The notes beneath the pieces were generated by a model. The model searched no databases. It was not told the origin of the DNA and was given only the letters and a program-made list of their open reading frames with translations. A program made the translations under genes and the position numbers. Below, piece after piece: positions 10,881 to 21,457 of a DNA stretch of 64,000 bases. This DNA is from Diphasiastrum complanatum (taxonomy: Eukaryota; Streptophyta; Lycopodiopsida; Lycopodiales; Lycopodiaceae), in the NCBI GenBank assembly GCA_029204225.1, contig CM055106.1, positions 11,452,539-11,516,538 of the forward strand. Reading direction: 5' to 3'. Position 1 is the stretch's first letter; each line of letters begins with the position of its first letter.

Positions 10881-11757
10881 CACTAAAGCTTATGTCAGGT
10901 CTAGTTATTGTGAGCCAAATTAAGGAGCCTATAAGACTTCTAAAAAGTGTGATGTCCTCGAAGGATCTTTCATCATCTTTGTTAGAGTCCTTTACATTTT
11001 GCTCCATAGGTGTTTCTATACTCTTACAATTCAACATATTGAACTTTTTTAACATTGAAAGAGCATACTTAGATTGACATATGAAAGCTTTATCTTTAAG
11101 AAAGTCAATCTCTAATCCTAGAATATAATGTATTTTTCCGAGATCTTGGATCTTGAACTCTTTTCCAAGTGCAATCTTGGTTTCCTCAAATAATTTGATA
11201 CAACTTCCTGTCAGAATGATATCATCAACGTAAATAAGAAGGATGACAATATCTTTATCAAAAAACTTGATATATAAGAAAGGATCATAGTTACTAAGAT
11301 TAAATCCTAGTGACTCAAGAAAGGTGTTAAGTCGAGAATACCATGACCTTGGGGCTTGCTTTAATCCATATAAACTTTTGAAGAGCAAGCAAACTTTCTC
11401 CTCATCATGGATGAACCCAATAGGTTGATCCATATAGATCTCTTCTTCTAGATAGCCATTTAGAAATGCATTAGAAACATCTAGTTGAGGAATTTGCCAA
11501 CTGAAAAAACAAGCAAGAGAAATTATGATTCTAATTGACACCATCTTTGCAACTGGGGCAAAGGTCTCCTCATAAGCAAGTCCATATACTTGAGCAAATC
11601 CTTTAGCACAAAGCCTAGCCTTGTACTTGTTGATTGTGCCATCTTGATTATACTTGACTCGAGAAACCCATTTGCAACCAATGGTATGCTTGTTGGATGG
11701 AAGATCCACAAGTTCCCATGTATTATTGGCCATCAAAGCATCATATTCTTCCTTCAT
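10880..11757 (-). pseudogene. Copia-B reverse transcriptase
   Basis: A long open stretch contains LVDLPSNKHTIGCKWV, ARLCAKGFAQVYGLAYEETF, LDVSNAFLNGYLEEEIYMDQ, SLYGLKQAPRSWY, LIYVDDIILTG with both catalytic Asp of the YVDD box, GLEIDFLKDKAF and RSLIGSLIWLTITRPDISF. All canonical copia RT blocks are present. A frameshift after the VHKLSRICKILQ region separates it from RNase H, so the Pol polyprotein cannot be made in full. Confidence 0.9.
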
Positions 11758-11927
11758 GGCAAGGTACCATTCCTTTGAGTTGATAGCATCATATACATCC
11801 TTCGGCTCCTCATGAGAAATAAAATAGGCAAATTAGTGGAGTTGATTTCCACTTGCTTTCCTCTATCTTCATAGGTAAGCCTTCTAGGCTCGAATCTTTT
11901 TCTTTGAGATCTCCTTGGTGAAAAAAT

Positions 11928-12777
11928 TCAAGGTGACTCCTCCTCAAATCTCAGTCCCATCTCTCCATGATGATCTTCAAGGGTGATGATTGGAGTATTT
12001 TTGTGAGAATCTTTGAACTCGTCCTTTTCAAGAATGTATTTTTGATCTTCATGGAATATCACATCTCTACTCTCAATTGTAGTTGAGGTAGAGGGAACAT
12101 AGATCCTGTAGGCTTTCTTGTTGGATGCATATCCAACCATGATCCCTTGAACAAAATTAGGATAATCTATTTTCCTTGTTTCCAAGGGCATATTAACAAA
12201 GCAAGTACAACCAAAAACTCTAAGGTGATCTACTTTAGGTTTTTTTTTGAAACAAGACTTCAGAAGGTGATTTTCTAGCAAGAGCATTGTGAGGTAATCT
12301 ATTGCACAAATAGTTTGCACAATTTATAGCTTCACCCCAATATTCAATAGGCAAAGAAGCTGCTACTCGAATTGCTTTAGCACACTCACATAAAGATCTG
12401 TTTTTCCTCTCAGCTACTACATTTTGAGATGGAGAATAGGCACAAAAAAATTCTCTCTTTATTCCTTCACCTTCACAATAATTATGAAACTTGCTGGAGA
12501 TATATTCACCTCCTCCATCACATCTTAAAGCTTTAATTTTGCAAGAAAACTGTTTTTCTACATAAGCTTTGAAGATAAGGAAGTGATAAAAAACCATAGC
12601 CTTTGAAGAAAGTAGATACAACCAAGTGTATCTAGTAAAGTCATCAATAAAGGTGACAAAACATGTTGCACCACCAATACTTCTAGAAGAGGAAAAATGT
12701 ACATATGAATGTATGAGTTCCAATGGACAAGTAGTCACAAGGCTTGAAATCTTTAGAAAGAGATTTTGGAAGACCAA
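11928..12777 (-). pseudogene. Copia-B integrase
   Basis: The catalytic core keeps all three DDE residues: FVTFIDDFTRYTWLY, then KALRCDGGGEYISSKF, then NVVAERKNRSL. The core ORF ends at 12235 in a T-rich homopolymer (near 12240-12249). The C-terminal part (VDHLRVFGCTCFVNMP, GYASNKKAYRIYVPS, SRDVIFHEDQ) continues in another frame to 11928. The N-terminal zinc finger is largely missing at the junction with the pre-integrase region. Confidence 0.85.
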
Positions 12778-13225
12778 TAGCCTTCTGCTTTTTAACCATA
12801 GAAGACATAGATGTACAGTTAGGATGTCCTAACCTTCTATGCCACAGCTCCTCCTTAGATAACAAAACAACTTCACAAAGGTTTGCATTCTCATAAGAAT
12901 TCAATTTAAGAATTCCACCATATCTAGTTCCATCAGCAAGGATCTCATCTTTTCTCTTGATAAAACAAGTATTGGAGTTGAACTTTACATCACAACCATT
13001 ATCAAGCAACTTTCCCACACTAATTAAGTTCTTTGTAAGTTTTGGAATGAAAAGAACATTAGAAAGTGTAAGAACTTTTGAAGAAGCAAGTTTCAATGGA
13101 ATGTTGCCAATTCCTTCTATTGGACACTCATGATCATTAGTTGTAAATAGATCTCTTGAGTCCTTTGAAAGATAAGATTGAGTCAAATGACTCCTTTGAA
13201 CAGCACATATGTGAAGAGGCTCCAC
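12683..13225 (-). pseudogene. Copia-B post-protease and pre-integrase region
   Basis: Contains PIEGIGNIPLKLASSKVLTL, LFIPKLTKNLISVGKLLDNG and the pre-integrase signature ELWHRRLGHPN. It normally precedes the integrase HHCC finger, but here only one Cys (KPC) is left before the frame runs into integrase core sequence of another frame. This suggests a deletion of roughly 40 codons. Confidence 0.75.
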
Positions 13226-14057
13226 TGTCTATGTACCAAGCTCCATCTTTCTTGAAAGGTGATGAAGAAAAACTGGACACCATAAGTGATCCTTTTCCAT
13301 CTCTTGCAACAGAATCTTCTTCAATCTCTTTGGAGAGATTAGCCTGCTTGAGTTGGTTTTTCTTCTTAAAGCAATTAGAGGCATAGTGCCCCTTTTTGCC
13401 ATAGAAGAAGTACTTCACTTTCTTCTTCTTGGTTTTTGAGTTAGAGGGATGAGATGTATCATCCTCTTCACCATCTTGATCTCGATCTTTGGCTTTGTCT
13501 TTGTTGTATGCTTGAGAGAATTGGTTCTTACTCCTTCCTTTCTGCTTGCCTTTGACAAAGAGGGCTTTGTCACTTCCACCATGTTCAAGTTTGTTTATCC
13601 TGGAGAGTTTATAGCTTTGTCTAGATTCTTCAAAAATAAGAATTTCTTGGAGAGTTTCTAGATTAGGTAATTCCTCCTTAATAGCAAAAGACTGAACAAG
13701 ATTATCATAGTCATCTCTCAAGCCATTCAATATGACTTGAACTAGCTCAACTTGGTTAATGGTAACACCAACACAGGAAAGCTCTCTATGTAAATATTTA
13801 ACTCTCAGAACATAGTTAGATGCATTCTCTTCACTTCTTTGGAAACTTTGGAAAATCTGATTCCTAAGAGTGAGTATTCTAGAAGTATTCTTTGCTTCAT
13901 AGATGGTCTTTAGTGCATCCCAGGCCTTTTTGGTTGTAGTGCAAGATCCTATCTCTCTCAAAATTTCATTAGATACATTCATCTTAATGAAATGTAGAGC
14001 CATTCTAGCTCTCTTCTTATATTTTTTGCTCGACTTAGCTCTCAGTTTTTTGTACAA
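13137..14057 (-). pseudogene. Copia-B gag with protease start, N-terminally deleted
   Basis: A 306-codon ORF holds ALHFIKMNVSNEILREIG, the KAWDALKTIYEAKNTSRI block, a basic linker, a zinc knuckle with altered cysteines (YFFYGKKGHYASNC instead of CX2C...) and the protease motif WYIDSGASSHM. Comparison with Copia-D2 gag (22568) shows about 50 N-terminal residues are missing. The coding region starts only about 30 nt from the primer site, so leader and gag start were deleted together. Confidence 0.85.
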
Positions 14058-14087
14058 TTAGAGTTGTTAGCATGCAAAGCTTAATGT

Positions 14088-14100
14088 GGCTCTGATACCA
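14088..14100 (-). other. Copia-B primer binding site (initiator Met tRNA)
   Basis: The minus strand reads TGGTATCAGAGCC immediately inside the right LTR, complementary to the 3' end of plant initiator-Met tRNA. This is the standard primer of plant copia elements. Confidence 0.9.
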
Positions 14101-14896
14101 TGACAAAATTTCCAGAATTCACATGTGTGGGGAACGTCCACAAGAGTGAATGATCTTAATTAAGCTTTGTGACTGACACTATAACCTGATTCTAGATTGA
14201 TCAACAAAATCTAGTTCAGGAGAAATGGCTAATCCAAAATCTAGCATGCTAATCAACAGAATATAATAGCAATGATCAAAGAATGAAAAAATACAAGATT
14301 TCAATGTATGAGCATTAGCCTCAACACGAGTTAGAGAGAGAGAGAGAGCTAGAGAGATAACAAGCAATATTTGTTTAGATCCAAAATGACATGAGATAGC
14401 TACAAAACTTTGGTTCTTCATCATTGATTGTGTGGAGAGCTACACATATTTATGAAGATTGAGGTAGCTCGAGGTAGAACCATATCTATCCATTCCAAAA
14501 TGACATCTAAAGTGACATCTAGAGTCTATGTGACATTTGTCACTTGTCATGCATGAAATTCTACCAACTTTTTACAAGTGTACTAGTTCTAACTAGAAAT
14601 GTCCAAATCATCATGCATGTGTCCAATAAACTTTGTGCATGCCTTGCATGTCACTATGGATCACTTACAATTAATGCATGTGAGTTTCCATGAGTTTCTA
14701 CAAGCATAATCACGCTAATTCTATGTCTACAAACTATATGCAAGTTGCATTCATAAAACTAGACAATACATAACCATGTAGCTCGAATTCTATGTAGGCC
14801 AAACTTGGCATTTTGCATTAATGAGCTACATACTTGCATGGTACAACATTTGTAGCAAGCCAAGAAATCAATATGGATTGTTATTCAATTTTAACA
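14101..14896 (-). repeat. Copia-B 5' LTR (right)
   Basis: 796 bp, TGACAAAATTTCC...TTTTAACA on the plus strand, matching the left LTR with scattered substitutions. Its (AG)n run (about 14332-14348) is shorter than in the left copy. It is followed by the target duplication CTTCC. Confidence 0.95.
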
Positions 14897-14901
14897 CTTC
14901 C

Positions 14902-15044
14902 TACCATACTTATGTAAGCTTGAAAACTTCCATTGGCTGGAGGAGCACGAAGCGATCGAGCTAGCCACCAGGGTTGGAAGCGGTTGTCCTCGCTCCCTAC
15001 CGTAAGGGCATTGTGGGCCTTTCTCCTTTTAGGACTTTTTGGCA
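14902..15044. other. Short unassigned spacer
   Basis: About 140 bp between the Copia-B target duplication and the Copia-C LTR. GC content is somewhat higher than in its neighbours. No feature was recognised. Confidence 0.4.
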
Positions 15045-15748
15045 AGCACAAGATTGATCAGCGGACAGATTACTTGAAAAATCTATGGCAAGAGCACAAT
15101 GGCATACATCTGATTGAAAAAACTAGCTTCTCACTATGAGAAATGAATGTCAGAAATAATTATAAGTGTTCAGTATGAGAAAAACAGGCTGCTCTCGAGT
15201 AGAGAGAGAAAATCAACACTAGAAAACTCGGGTAGAGAGAGAATGAGTCCAAAACACCAAAATCTCATTATTCCCAATATGGAAAAACATGCCAAGGTTT
15301 TCCTACATCAAAGTGGCTCGAGTTCCTACAGTGGAGTTGCATGGAAAGTCCACTTAACTCAGTTAACTCTAACTACCAAGGATCCACATGTGTAACTGCA
15401 TGCATGGATATTGCATGTACTGCATGTCAACTCTCAAAATTGCCTAGACATGTGTAGATCATAAAAACCACTTTGCATGTTGCATGCACTGATTGCATGT
15501 GGCTTGCATGCACACTGAATGACATTGCATGTTATCTAAACTTTTGCACGACATCAAATTTGAATCTACCTAACTCAAAATCGACCTATTCTAGAAGGTT
15601 ATGTGCTCAATTCACATACCTTTATGTACAATAAAGTTTACAAATGGAAATAAAATGGTCATGGCCCCAAAACTCGAGATCTGTGGGGCCGGAATCCGTG
15701 CGAGCAGTCGAGAAAGACAGACTCAAAATGATTTTACTAATCTTGACA
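15045..15748 (-). repeat. Copia-C 3' LTR (5'-truncated on the plus strand)
   Basis: The reverse complement matches the plus-strand LTR at 39396-40520 over most of its length. Shared blocks include the GGTATGTGAATTGAGCACATAACC block, runs of CATGCATG/TGCATGCA, and the GAGTCCAAAACACCAAAATCTCA block. The outer end is TCTTGACA at 15748, followed by a polypurine tract (minus ATTTTAAGGAGGAG). Homology is lost near 15045, so the inner end is missing. Confidence 0.8.
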
Positions 15749-15886
15749 CTCCTCCTTAAAATACATGTTCCTATCCAACATAGACTTTGAAATTATGACA
15801 AGATTAGACCTCATCTTGATAAAGACATTCTTGAGCAATGGCTTGGTGAGAAGATCTGCAACACAATTTGAAGATCCAACATGCTC

Positions 15887-16340
15887 CTATAAGATCTCTC
15901 TCCCAATGACTTTTTCTCTTACAAAATGATGAGGTACCTCGATGTGTTTGCTCCTCGCATGAAACACATGATTATTTGCAAGAGCTTGAGCTGAAATGTG
16001 ATCATTCTTGATAATTGGAAGGGTTTCATCTCCATAACACTTTAGCTCCAAAAGTAGCCTTTTGATCCATAAAACCTCCTTTGTTGTGGCTGTAAGAGAT
16101 TTGTACTCAGCTTCACAGGATGATAAGGATATAGTTGCTTGCTTCTTTGATAGCCAAGAAACTAAGTTCCCTCCAAGAAAAATTGTGTAAGCACTTGTGG
16201 ATTTTCTATCCAACCTGTCTCCTGCAAAATTTGAATCTGAAAAAGCAACCAAAGTCAGATCTTCTCCTTCGTAGATTAATCCATAGTCTAAGGTAGAAGA
16301 TATATACCTCAAGACTCTTTTAGCCAACTTCCAGTGATAT
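15887..16340 (-). pseudogene. Copia-C RNase H
   Basis: Contains AKRVLRYISSTLDYGLIYEG, FSDSNFAGDRLDRKSTSAY with the catalytic Asp, SWLSKKQATISLSSCEAEYK with the catalytic Glu, and HARSKHIEVPHHFVREKVIG. It is in a different register from the RT because of an interruption near 16330-16350. The C-terminal tail (ADMLTK-type) is not in this frame. Confidence 0.85.
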
Positions 16341-16351
16341 ATCTTTGGATC

Positions 16352-17271
16352 CTACATGTGTTGACTTAGCTTATGCACACTAAAGCTTAGATCAGGCCTA
16401 GTCACTGTTAACCATATAAGTGAGCCAATAAGACTCCTATAAAGAGTGATGTCCATGAAGGATTTTTCATCATCTTTCATAGGAACTTTTACAATGTGCT
16501 CCATAGGTGTATCTATGCCTTCACAGTTTTTCATTTGGAATTTCTTGAGCATGGAAATTGCATATCTACTTTGACTTATAAAGGCTTGACCTTTCCAAAA
16601 ATCTTTTTCAAGGCCTAAAATATAGTGAAGAACTCCTAAGTCCTGCATCTTAAACTCGCTACCAAGTGCATGCTTGGTTTCTTCAACTAGCTTCTCATTA
16701 TTTCCACAAAGAATGATATCATCTACATAGATGAGAATAACTACAAAGTTACTTACAAACTTAAAATACAGAGAGGGGTCATATTCACTAAGACAAAATC
16801 TGAGTGATATGAGATAGGAGTTGAGCCTTGCATACCAAGACCTTGGTGCTTGTTTTAGTCCATAGAGACTTTTGAACAAAAGACAAACTTTTGATTCTTT
16901 ACCTTCTTTCACAAAACCAAGAGGTTGCTCCATGTAAATCTCCTCCTCAAGGTAACCATTGAAAAAGGCATTAGAAACATCAAGCTGAAACATTCTCCAA
17001 CTGTGAAAACATGCAAGAGATATGAGTATTTTGATTGTTACCATTTTTGCAACTGGTGCAAAGGTGTCTTCAAGTTAAGACTTTTGATTTGAGAGTAGCC
17101 TTTGGCACAAAGTCTTGCTTTATATTTATTGATAGATCCATCATTATTATACTTGATTCTGAAAACCCACTTACATCCGATCACATGCATGTTGTTTGGT
17201 GGCTCCACAAGCTCCCGTGTGTTGTTTGACATCAAGGCTTCAAACTCTTGGGTCATTGCTTCAACCCACAT
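16352..17271 (-). pseudogene. Copia-C reverse transcriptase
   Basis: The first part (17271-17038) has ALMSNNTRELVEPPNNMHVI, GCKWVFRIKYNNDGSINKYK and ARLCAKGYSQI, then shifts frame. The second part (17044-16352) has LDVSNAFFNGYLEEEIYMEQ, SLYGLKQAPRSWYARLNSY, VVILIYVDDIILCGNN with an intact YVDD box, GLEKDFWKGQAFISQSRYAI and RSLIGSLIWLTVTRPDLSF. Only one frameshift separates the halves. Confidence 0.85.
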
Positions 17272-17427
17272 CTTGTATTGAAGTGCTTCTTAGACATCTT
17301 TAGGCTCTTCATCTGATATGAAAAGAGCATGATAGGAAGTTTCACCTTCCACTTGCCTTCCTTCCTCATCATATGTGAGCCTTCTTGGCTCAGATCTTTC
17401 TCTTCTAGATCTTCTTGGTGTAGGTGC

Positions 17428-17622
17428 TTAAAGTTGCTCCTCCTCAAGCCTCGGCCTCACCACTTCTTGAGCAGCATCAAGATTGATGATTGTAGATCTT
17501 GCATGAGACTCGTTGATCTGTGCTTCATCCAAGTTAAACTTCTGATCTTCATAAAAGATCACATTTCTACTAACAACATTCTTGTCAGTAGAGGGAAGAT
17601 ATACTTTGTTGAAAATTGTCAC
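17428..17622 (-). pseudogene. Copia-C integrase C-terminal fragment
   Basis: VYLPSTDKNVVSRNVIFYEDQKFN corresponds to the end of copia integrase. The sequence stops upstream at 17607, exactly where LTR-X begins (TGTTGAAAATTG), so this marks the insertion point. Confidence 0.75.
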
Positions 17623-18744
17623 TTCTCACTTGTCATTTTTTATTGTAAATATAGAGCAATCATGAGTACAATGTTCATGATCTGATTTCACATGTGTGGA
17701 TCCTATTCCCACATGTGAAAGAAAGTACTTTTCATATTTGTAAATATCTACTTTGATTTTGTATCAATCAAGTCAAGTGTGAATATGATATGACTAGTTT
17801 TTAGTCAAGTTGACTAGTGACCTAGAAGTTAATTCGTGCACACTCTATTCCACTAAAGGTAGAATAATGCTACCGATTGTGTTATGAAGTGTGACCAAAT
17901 TCACCGAGTGATCAATGTCACCGCTATCTGATATGTTAAGAAGACAGTTGTTATTATTAAAAGGGAAACAAGACATTGTAGAACAATTGATCAGATAAAT
18001 TTTGATTCTACCAACAAAACGCGCAGTTTACTTGACAAAGGATGAAAAAGAAACGGACGTGAACTCAAAACTTTTCTATTCGTGACCAACTCAAAAGATT
18101 TCCAAAACAGTGTCTTGTTCAAGCCTCAGATGTCACGAAACTATCTCAAACAGTTCGCGAAATATTCTAGCATCTTTCAAACTCAAGAATTGTCATCTGT
18201 TGCGAACAATTCGTGAAAGACGAAAATGTCGCGAAGAGACAAGTGTCACGAACAATTCGCAAAACATGAAGCTGAGACAAAGAGACAGACTGTCGCAAAA
18301 TATTCGCGAACAATATTTATGCAAGCTTGGAAACGGAGCGTCTATTTGAATATCAACCGTCATAAATGGTTAGATTTCTACTGTTACAATATTAAAAGGC
18401 CAAAAGACCTGTCTTGCAGCAATATAAATACATTTGCACTACTCGTTAAAATTACCTCAATTAGAAACACAACATCAAAATAAGATAACAAGAAATGTAT
18501 ATTGATGAATCTGATTCAGAGTTATAAAAATTCATTTTTGATCAATAGTTTCTTATTGTCTAAATTGTCTTAAGTTGTCTCATACTTTCGCATATATTTT
18601 CTGCACGCATATTCAATCAGAATAAATACTGTTCTATTAGTACATAGATCAGATAAAATCACGATTGAAGACACTGATATTAGTTTCATTTATTCGAACT
18701 TGCATCATGTTCTCTGTGAAAGAATAATTAATATTTTTCCTACA
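17607..18744 (+). repeat. LTR-X: plus-strand copia-type 5' LTR
   Basis: Begins TGTTGAAAATTG at the break in Copia-C and ends TTCCTACA at 18744. One base later an initiator-Met primer site follows. Its 1138 bp include a cluster of nine degenerate TTCGCGAA-like motifs (18132-18311). No second copy of this LTR was found in the window, so the element is truncated. Confidence 0.75.
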
Positions 18745-18745
18745 G

Positions 18746-18757
18746 TGGTATCAGAGC
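18746..18757 (+). other. LTR-X primer binding site (initiator Met tRNA)
   Basis: TGGTATCAGAGC lies one base after the LTR end, matching the complement of the plant initiator-Met tRNA 3' end. Confidence 0.85.
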
Positions 18758-19080
18758 ATACGGAATCAAAAGTTGATACAATGTTATTTTCGAATCTCTC
18801 ACAACATTCTTCATACATCCATTAGTAAGCCACTGTTTGGAGGTTATTCAGAATTAAAAGATGTTGTTGATCACCAATATTCAATTTAATATTACTACAA
18901 TCTTGGACCTAGGAGGTTCAAACTACTTGATTTGGAAATTAAAGACTTACCAAATATTTTCGGATGGCCCTTTTGTAAATTGATTCAAAAGAAAAGTAAT
19001 TCGAGTGCATGAACATTGCTACTGTTTTCTGAGGCCCGGGGCTAAGATATATTTGAAAAAACTAGCCGAAGCGGGAGTGC
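18758..19080 (+). pseudogene. Leader and gag N-terminal scrap of the LTR-X element
   Basis: After the leader, the region near 18874-18980 translates to LDLGGSNYLIWKLKTYQIFS, the N-terminal block of copia gag (SNYxxWKxKM). It then hits stops and loses homology. The rest of this element is absent. Confidence 0.55.
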
Positions 19081-19476
19081 TTGTCATCTCAGGATTTTTA
19101 AAGCATATGAGCTCAATTAACTAACAACAATATATTCAGCAATACCCACAAAATAGATTATCAATACTTTTGTGGTACTTTCTACTAGTTATTTTGTGCT
19201 GTTATTACCAATTGCCTAAATTTTGATACATTTTGGTACTATTTTAGCACAAATTTGAAACTATTTCGAATTATTTTGGATATCAATTCTTAATGTTTGG
19301 TACCTATTGTCTCCGTTTTGGTACTATGTACCAATATTTGGTACTGTTTATATGCTCCATCAAAACCGTGAGGGTAGTTTTTGGTAATGTCTGATATTTA
19401 CCTTTTGATTTTGTAGATATTTTTTTCCAAAATAAGTGTGAGTTTTGGCGTGAAGACTTCAAAAAAATTCCTTACA
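19081..19476. repeat. AT-rich stretch with recurring TTTGGTAC
   Basis: No coding potential. TTTGGTAC or a close variant occurs about five times (19168, 19232, 19295, 19317, 19337), with a near-palindrome around 19328-19344. It lies between LTR-X sequence and the Copia-C gag-protease region. Confidence 0.45.
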
Positions 19477-20270
19477 TCAGCGAGGATAAACTGGGGGTGC
19501 TAGTATTTTTGAAGAACCTGCAAGTGGTATGAAAATTATGGCCAGAGTTTGACGCATCAAATACCATACTTGTAGATGACAAACACTAATTAAAAAACAA
19601 CTACGAGAACTGCAGTATGATGCATAGTGTCCTTCCTTACCATAGAAAAAACACTTGATCTTTGACAGCTTTTTCTTGCCACTTGATGTTGCAGCTTGTG
19701 AGGACTGATCCTCACCACCTTCTTTGGCTTTGTCCTTTTTGAAGTGTTGTTGTCCTTTGCCCTTGCCTCTTGACTTGTCTCTAATGAAGAGTGCTTTGTC
19801 ATCTCCACTGTCTTTCAATGAAAGTCTGTTGATCCTCAGCATCTTGTTCTCTTGCTTGCTTTCTTCAGCAATGAGAACACCTTGCAGTGTCTCCAAGGAT
19901 GGAAGATCCTCCCTGACAGCATAAGTCTGCACAATATTGTCATACTCATCTCTGAGTCCATTAACGACTACTTAAACAAGTTCAGTGTTCTTAAGAGCAT
20001 CTCCAATACCAGCTAACTCTTGATGAAGATCCTTAACTCTCATGACATATGTGAAGCACTCTCATCTACGCTCTGATAACTTAGAAATATTTGGTTTCTA
20101 AGTGTAAGCAATCTAGAAGTATTCTTGATTTCATAGATTGTTTTTAGAGTATCCCAAGCTTCCTTGGCGCATGTACTGATCTCTCTTAACACTTCATTGG
20201 TTACATTCATTTTTATGAAATGAAGGGCAATTCTGGTTCTTTTGTTAGAAAGTGGCTTGGATGTCCACTT
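19477..20270 (-). pseudogene. Copia-C gag with protease edge
   Basis: Parts at 20270-20040 (ALHFIKMNVTNEVLREISTC, AWDTLKTIYEIKNTSRLLTL) and 19932-19477 (VREDLPSLETLQGVLIAEES, a basic linker, knuckle CFFYGKEGHYASYC). They align throughout with Copia-B gag. One knuckle Cys is replaced by Tyr, as in Copia-B, and frameshifts separate the parts. Sequence on the gag N-terminal side is replaced by plus-strand Copia-D1 from about 20262. Confidence 0.8.
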
Positions 20271-21457
20271 TAAGCATGGTGTTTGTTTCATCTTGAAGAA
20301 TGATGTTTGCATTGCAAAAGGATTCAAACATGGAAGATTGTTTAAGTTGGAAGCTAGTGTTTCTTTTGAGAGTGTGAGCTTGGAAAAGGAGGAGATCACT
20401 CAAGAGGAGATCTTGGCAAAGTGTGATCTTGCTTGCATTGAGGAGGAGCATCAAAAGGAGGGAGATCTTGAGGGTTGGCCTCAAAGCATGAGAGTTCCAA
20501 GGGAGTCCTCAATGACAATGGCCGAGTCATCAAATTGCATGCAAATTGTCCATTCAAGTGTGCATCTTGCAAGGGTGGTGAGCATTGGAGAGTCTACTAT
20601 CTATGAATACTTTATGGAAAGTATCAGTATACATGAGGTGATTTTTTTCTTTAGGATTCATGGTGTTTATTACTTTGTATGACAAGACAATGAAATGGGA
20701 TGCTTTGAAATCTACATTTGTTGTTGATAAAGCAATTTCATTGGATAACTATTTTTGTAATAGTTTGAATAGAGTCATAAAAGATGAAACATCATTTTCT
20801 TTGAAAATATTTGTGTCCACATGCTTTGTGCATGATCACTCCAATGTAAGGACCAAAGATTATCCTATTTCAATGATAGGAATAATGGTAGTATTTTGCT
20901 CTTCAAGTAGAGATTGTAGAATCTACTTATTTTCCACCAAAGAATTTGTCAATGGTGGAAATGTGATTTTTCAAGAGTGGAAGATTGTAAACTTGAAGAT
21001 GCACCTTTGGATCAACAACTTATTCAATTCATTGATGTTTTGGAGTCAAGTCAAGTGGAGGATCAAGCTCAAGACCCGAGGACTCCAAGAAGAACCTTGA
21101 GTATCAAGATGGAGCCATCTAGGCTCAATCATATGGATCAAGCAAGGCAAGTTGTCTTTGGCAACATTATGTATGCACTTAATAGTTTAATTGATGTATC
21201 TTCAAGTGCACAAAATGCCTTGAAATCCATGGCTTGGCATGGTGTTTAGTTTTGAAGTGTGCTACATGGATATAGACACATTTATGGAACATCTTGTAAG
21301 GGATCCTTTAAGAGGTGGTGAAAGATCCTTCATGGACATCATTCTCTATTGGAGTCTCAAAAGTTCCTTGTTTGTAGCTGGTTTTTTAGACACTTCTAAA
21401 AGCATTCATTCATCTGGCAAGAGAGTTGTAAATAGATCAAGCCAAATTTGAGGATGA
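20262..21457 (+). mobile_element. Copia-D1: 5'-truncated, internally deleted copia remnant
   Basis: Plus-strand translation starts with HGVCFILKNDVCIAKGFKHG and RLFKLEA, the post-protease stretch of the family at 23,700. It then jumps to an integrase C-terminal stretch (LKIFVSTCFVHDHSN, NGGNVIFQE near 20,800-20,970) and an RT C-terminal stretch (DIDTFMEHLVRDPLRGGERS, FMDIILYWSLKSS near 21,265-21,370). Most of integrase and RT is missing, but the remaining pieces stay in order. It ends in a purine-rich stretch before LTR-D at 21458. Confidence 0.65.

Larger units (their letters stand above)
9449..14896 (-). mobile_element. Copia-B: structurally complete Ty1/copia element
   Basis: Two near-identical LTRs (9449-10250 and 14101-14896) bound the element. 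It is flanked by the perfect 5-bp target duplication CTTCC at 9444-9448 and 14897-14901. The primer site adjoins the right LTR and a polypurine tract adjoins the left LTR, giving minus orientation. The coding order gag, protease, integrase, RT, RNase H is typical Ty1/copia. The total length of 5.4 kb is normal for the family. Coding is interrupted by a few frameshifts and two deletions (gag N-terminus with leader; integrase zinc finger). Only a modest number of differences between the LTRs implies a fairly recent insertion. Confidence 0.95.
15749..20270 (-). mobile_element. Copia-C: Ty1/copia element, interrupted and partly deleted
   Basis: Minus-strand parts are RNase H (16327-15887), RT (17271-16352), integrase C-terminus (17622-17428), then, beyond LTR-X, gag and protease start (20270-19477). 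Protein blocks are close to Copia-B, so the two are sister families. Most of the integrase is missing between 17606 and 19477. Copia-D1 sequence begins on the other strand at about 20262, cutting the gag N-terminus. Confidence 0.8.
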
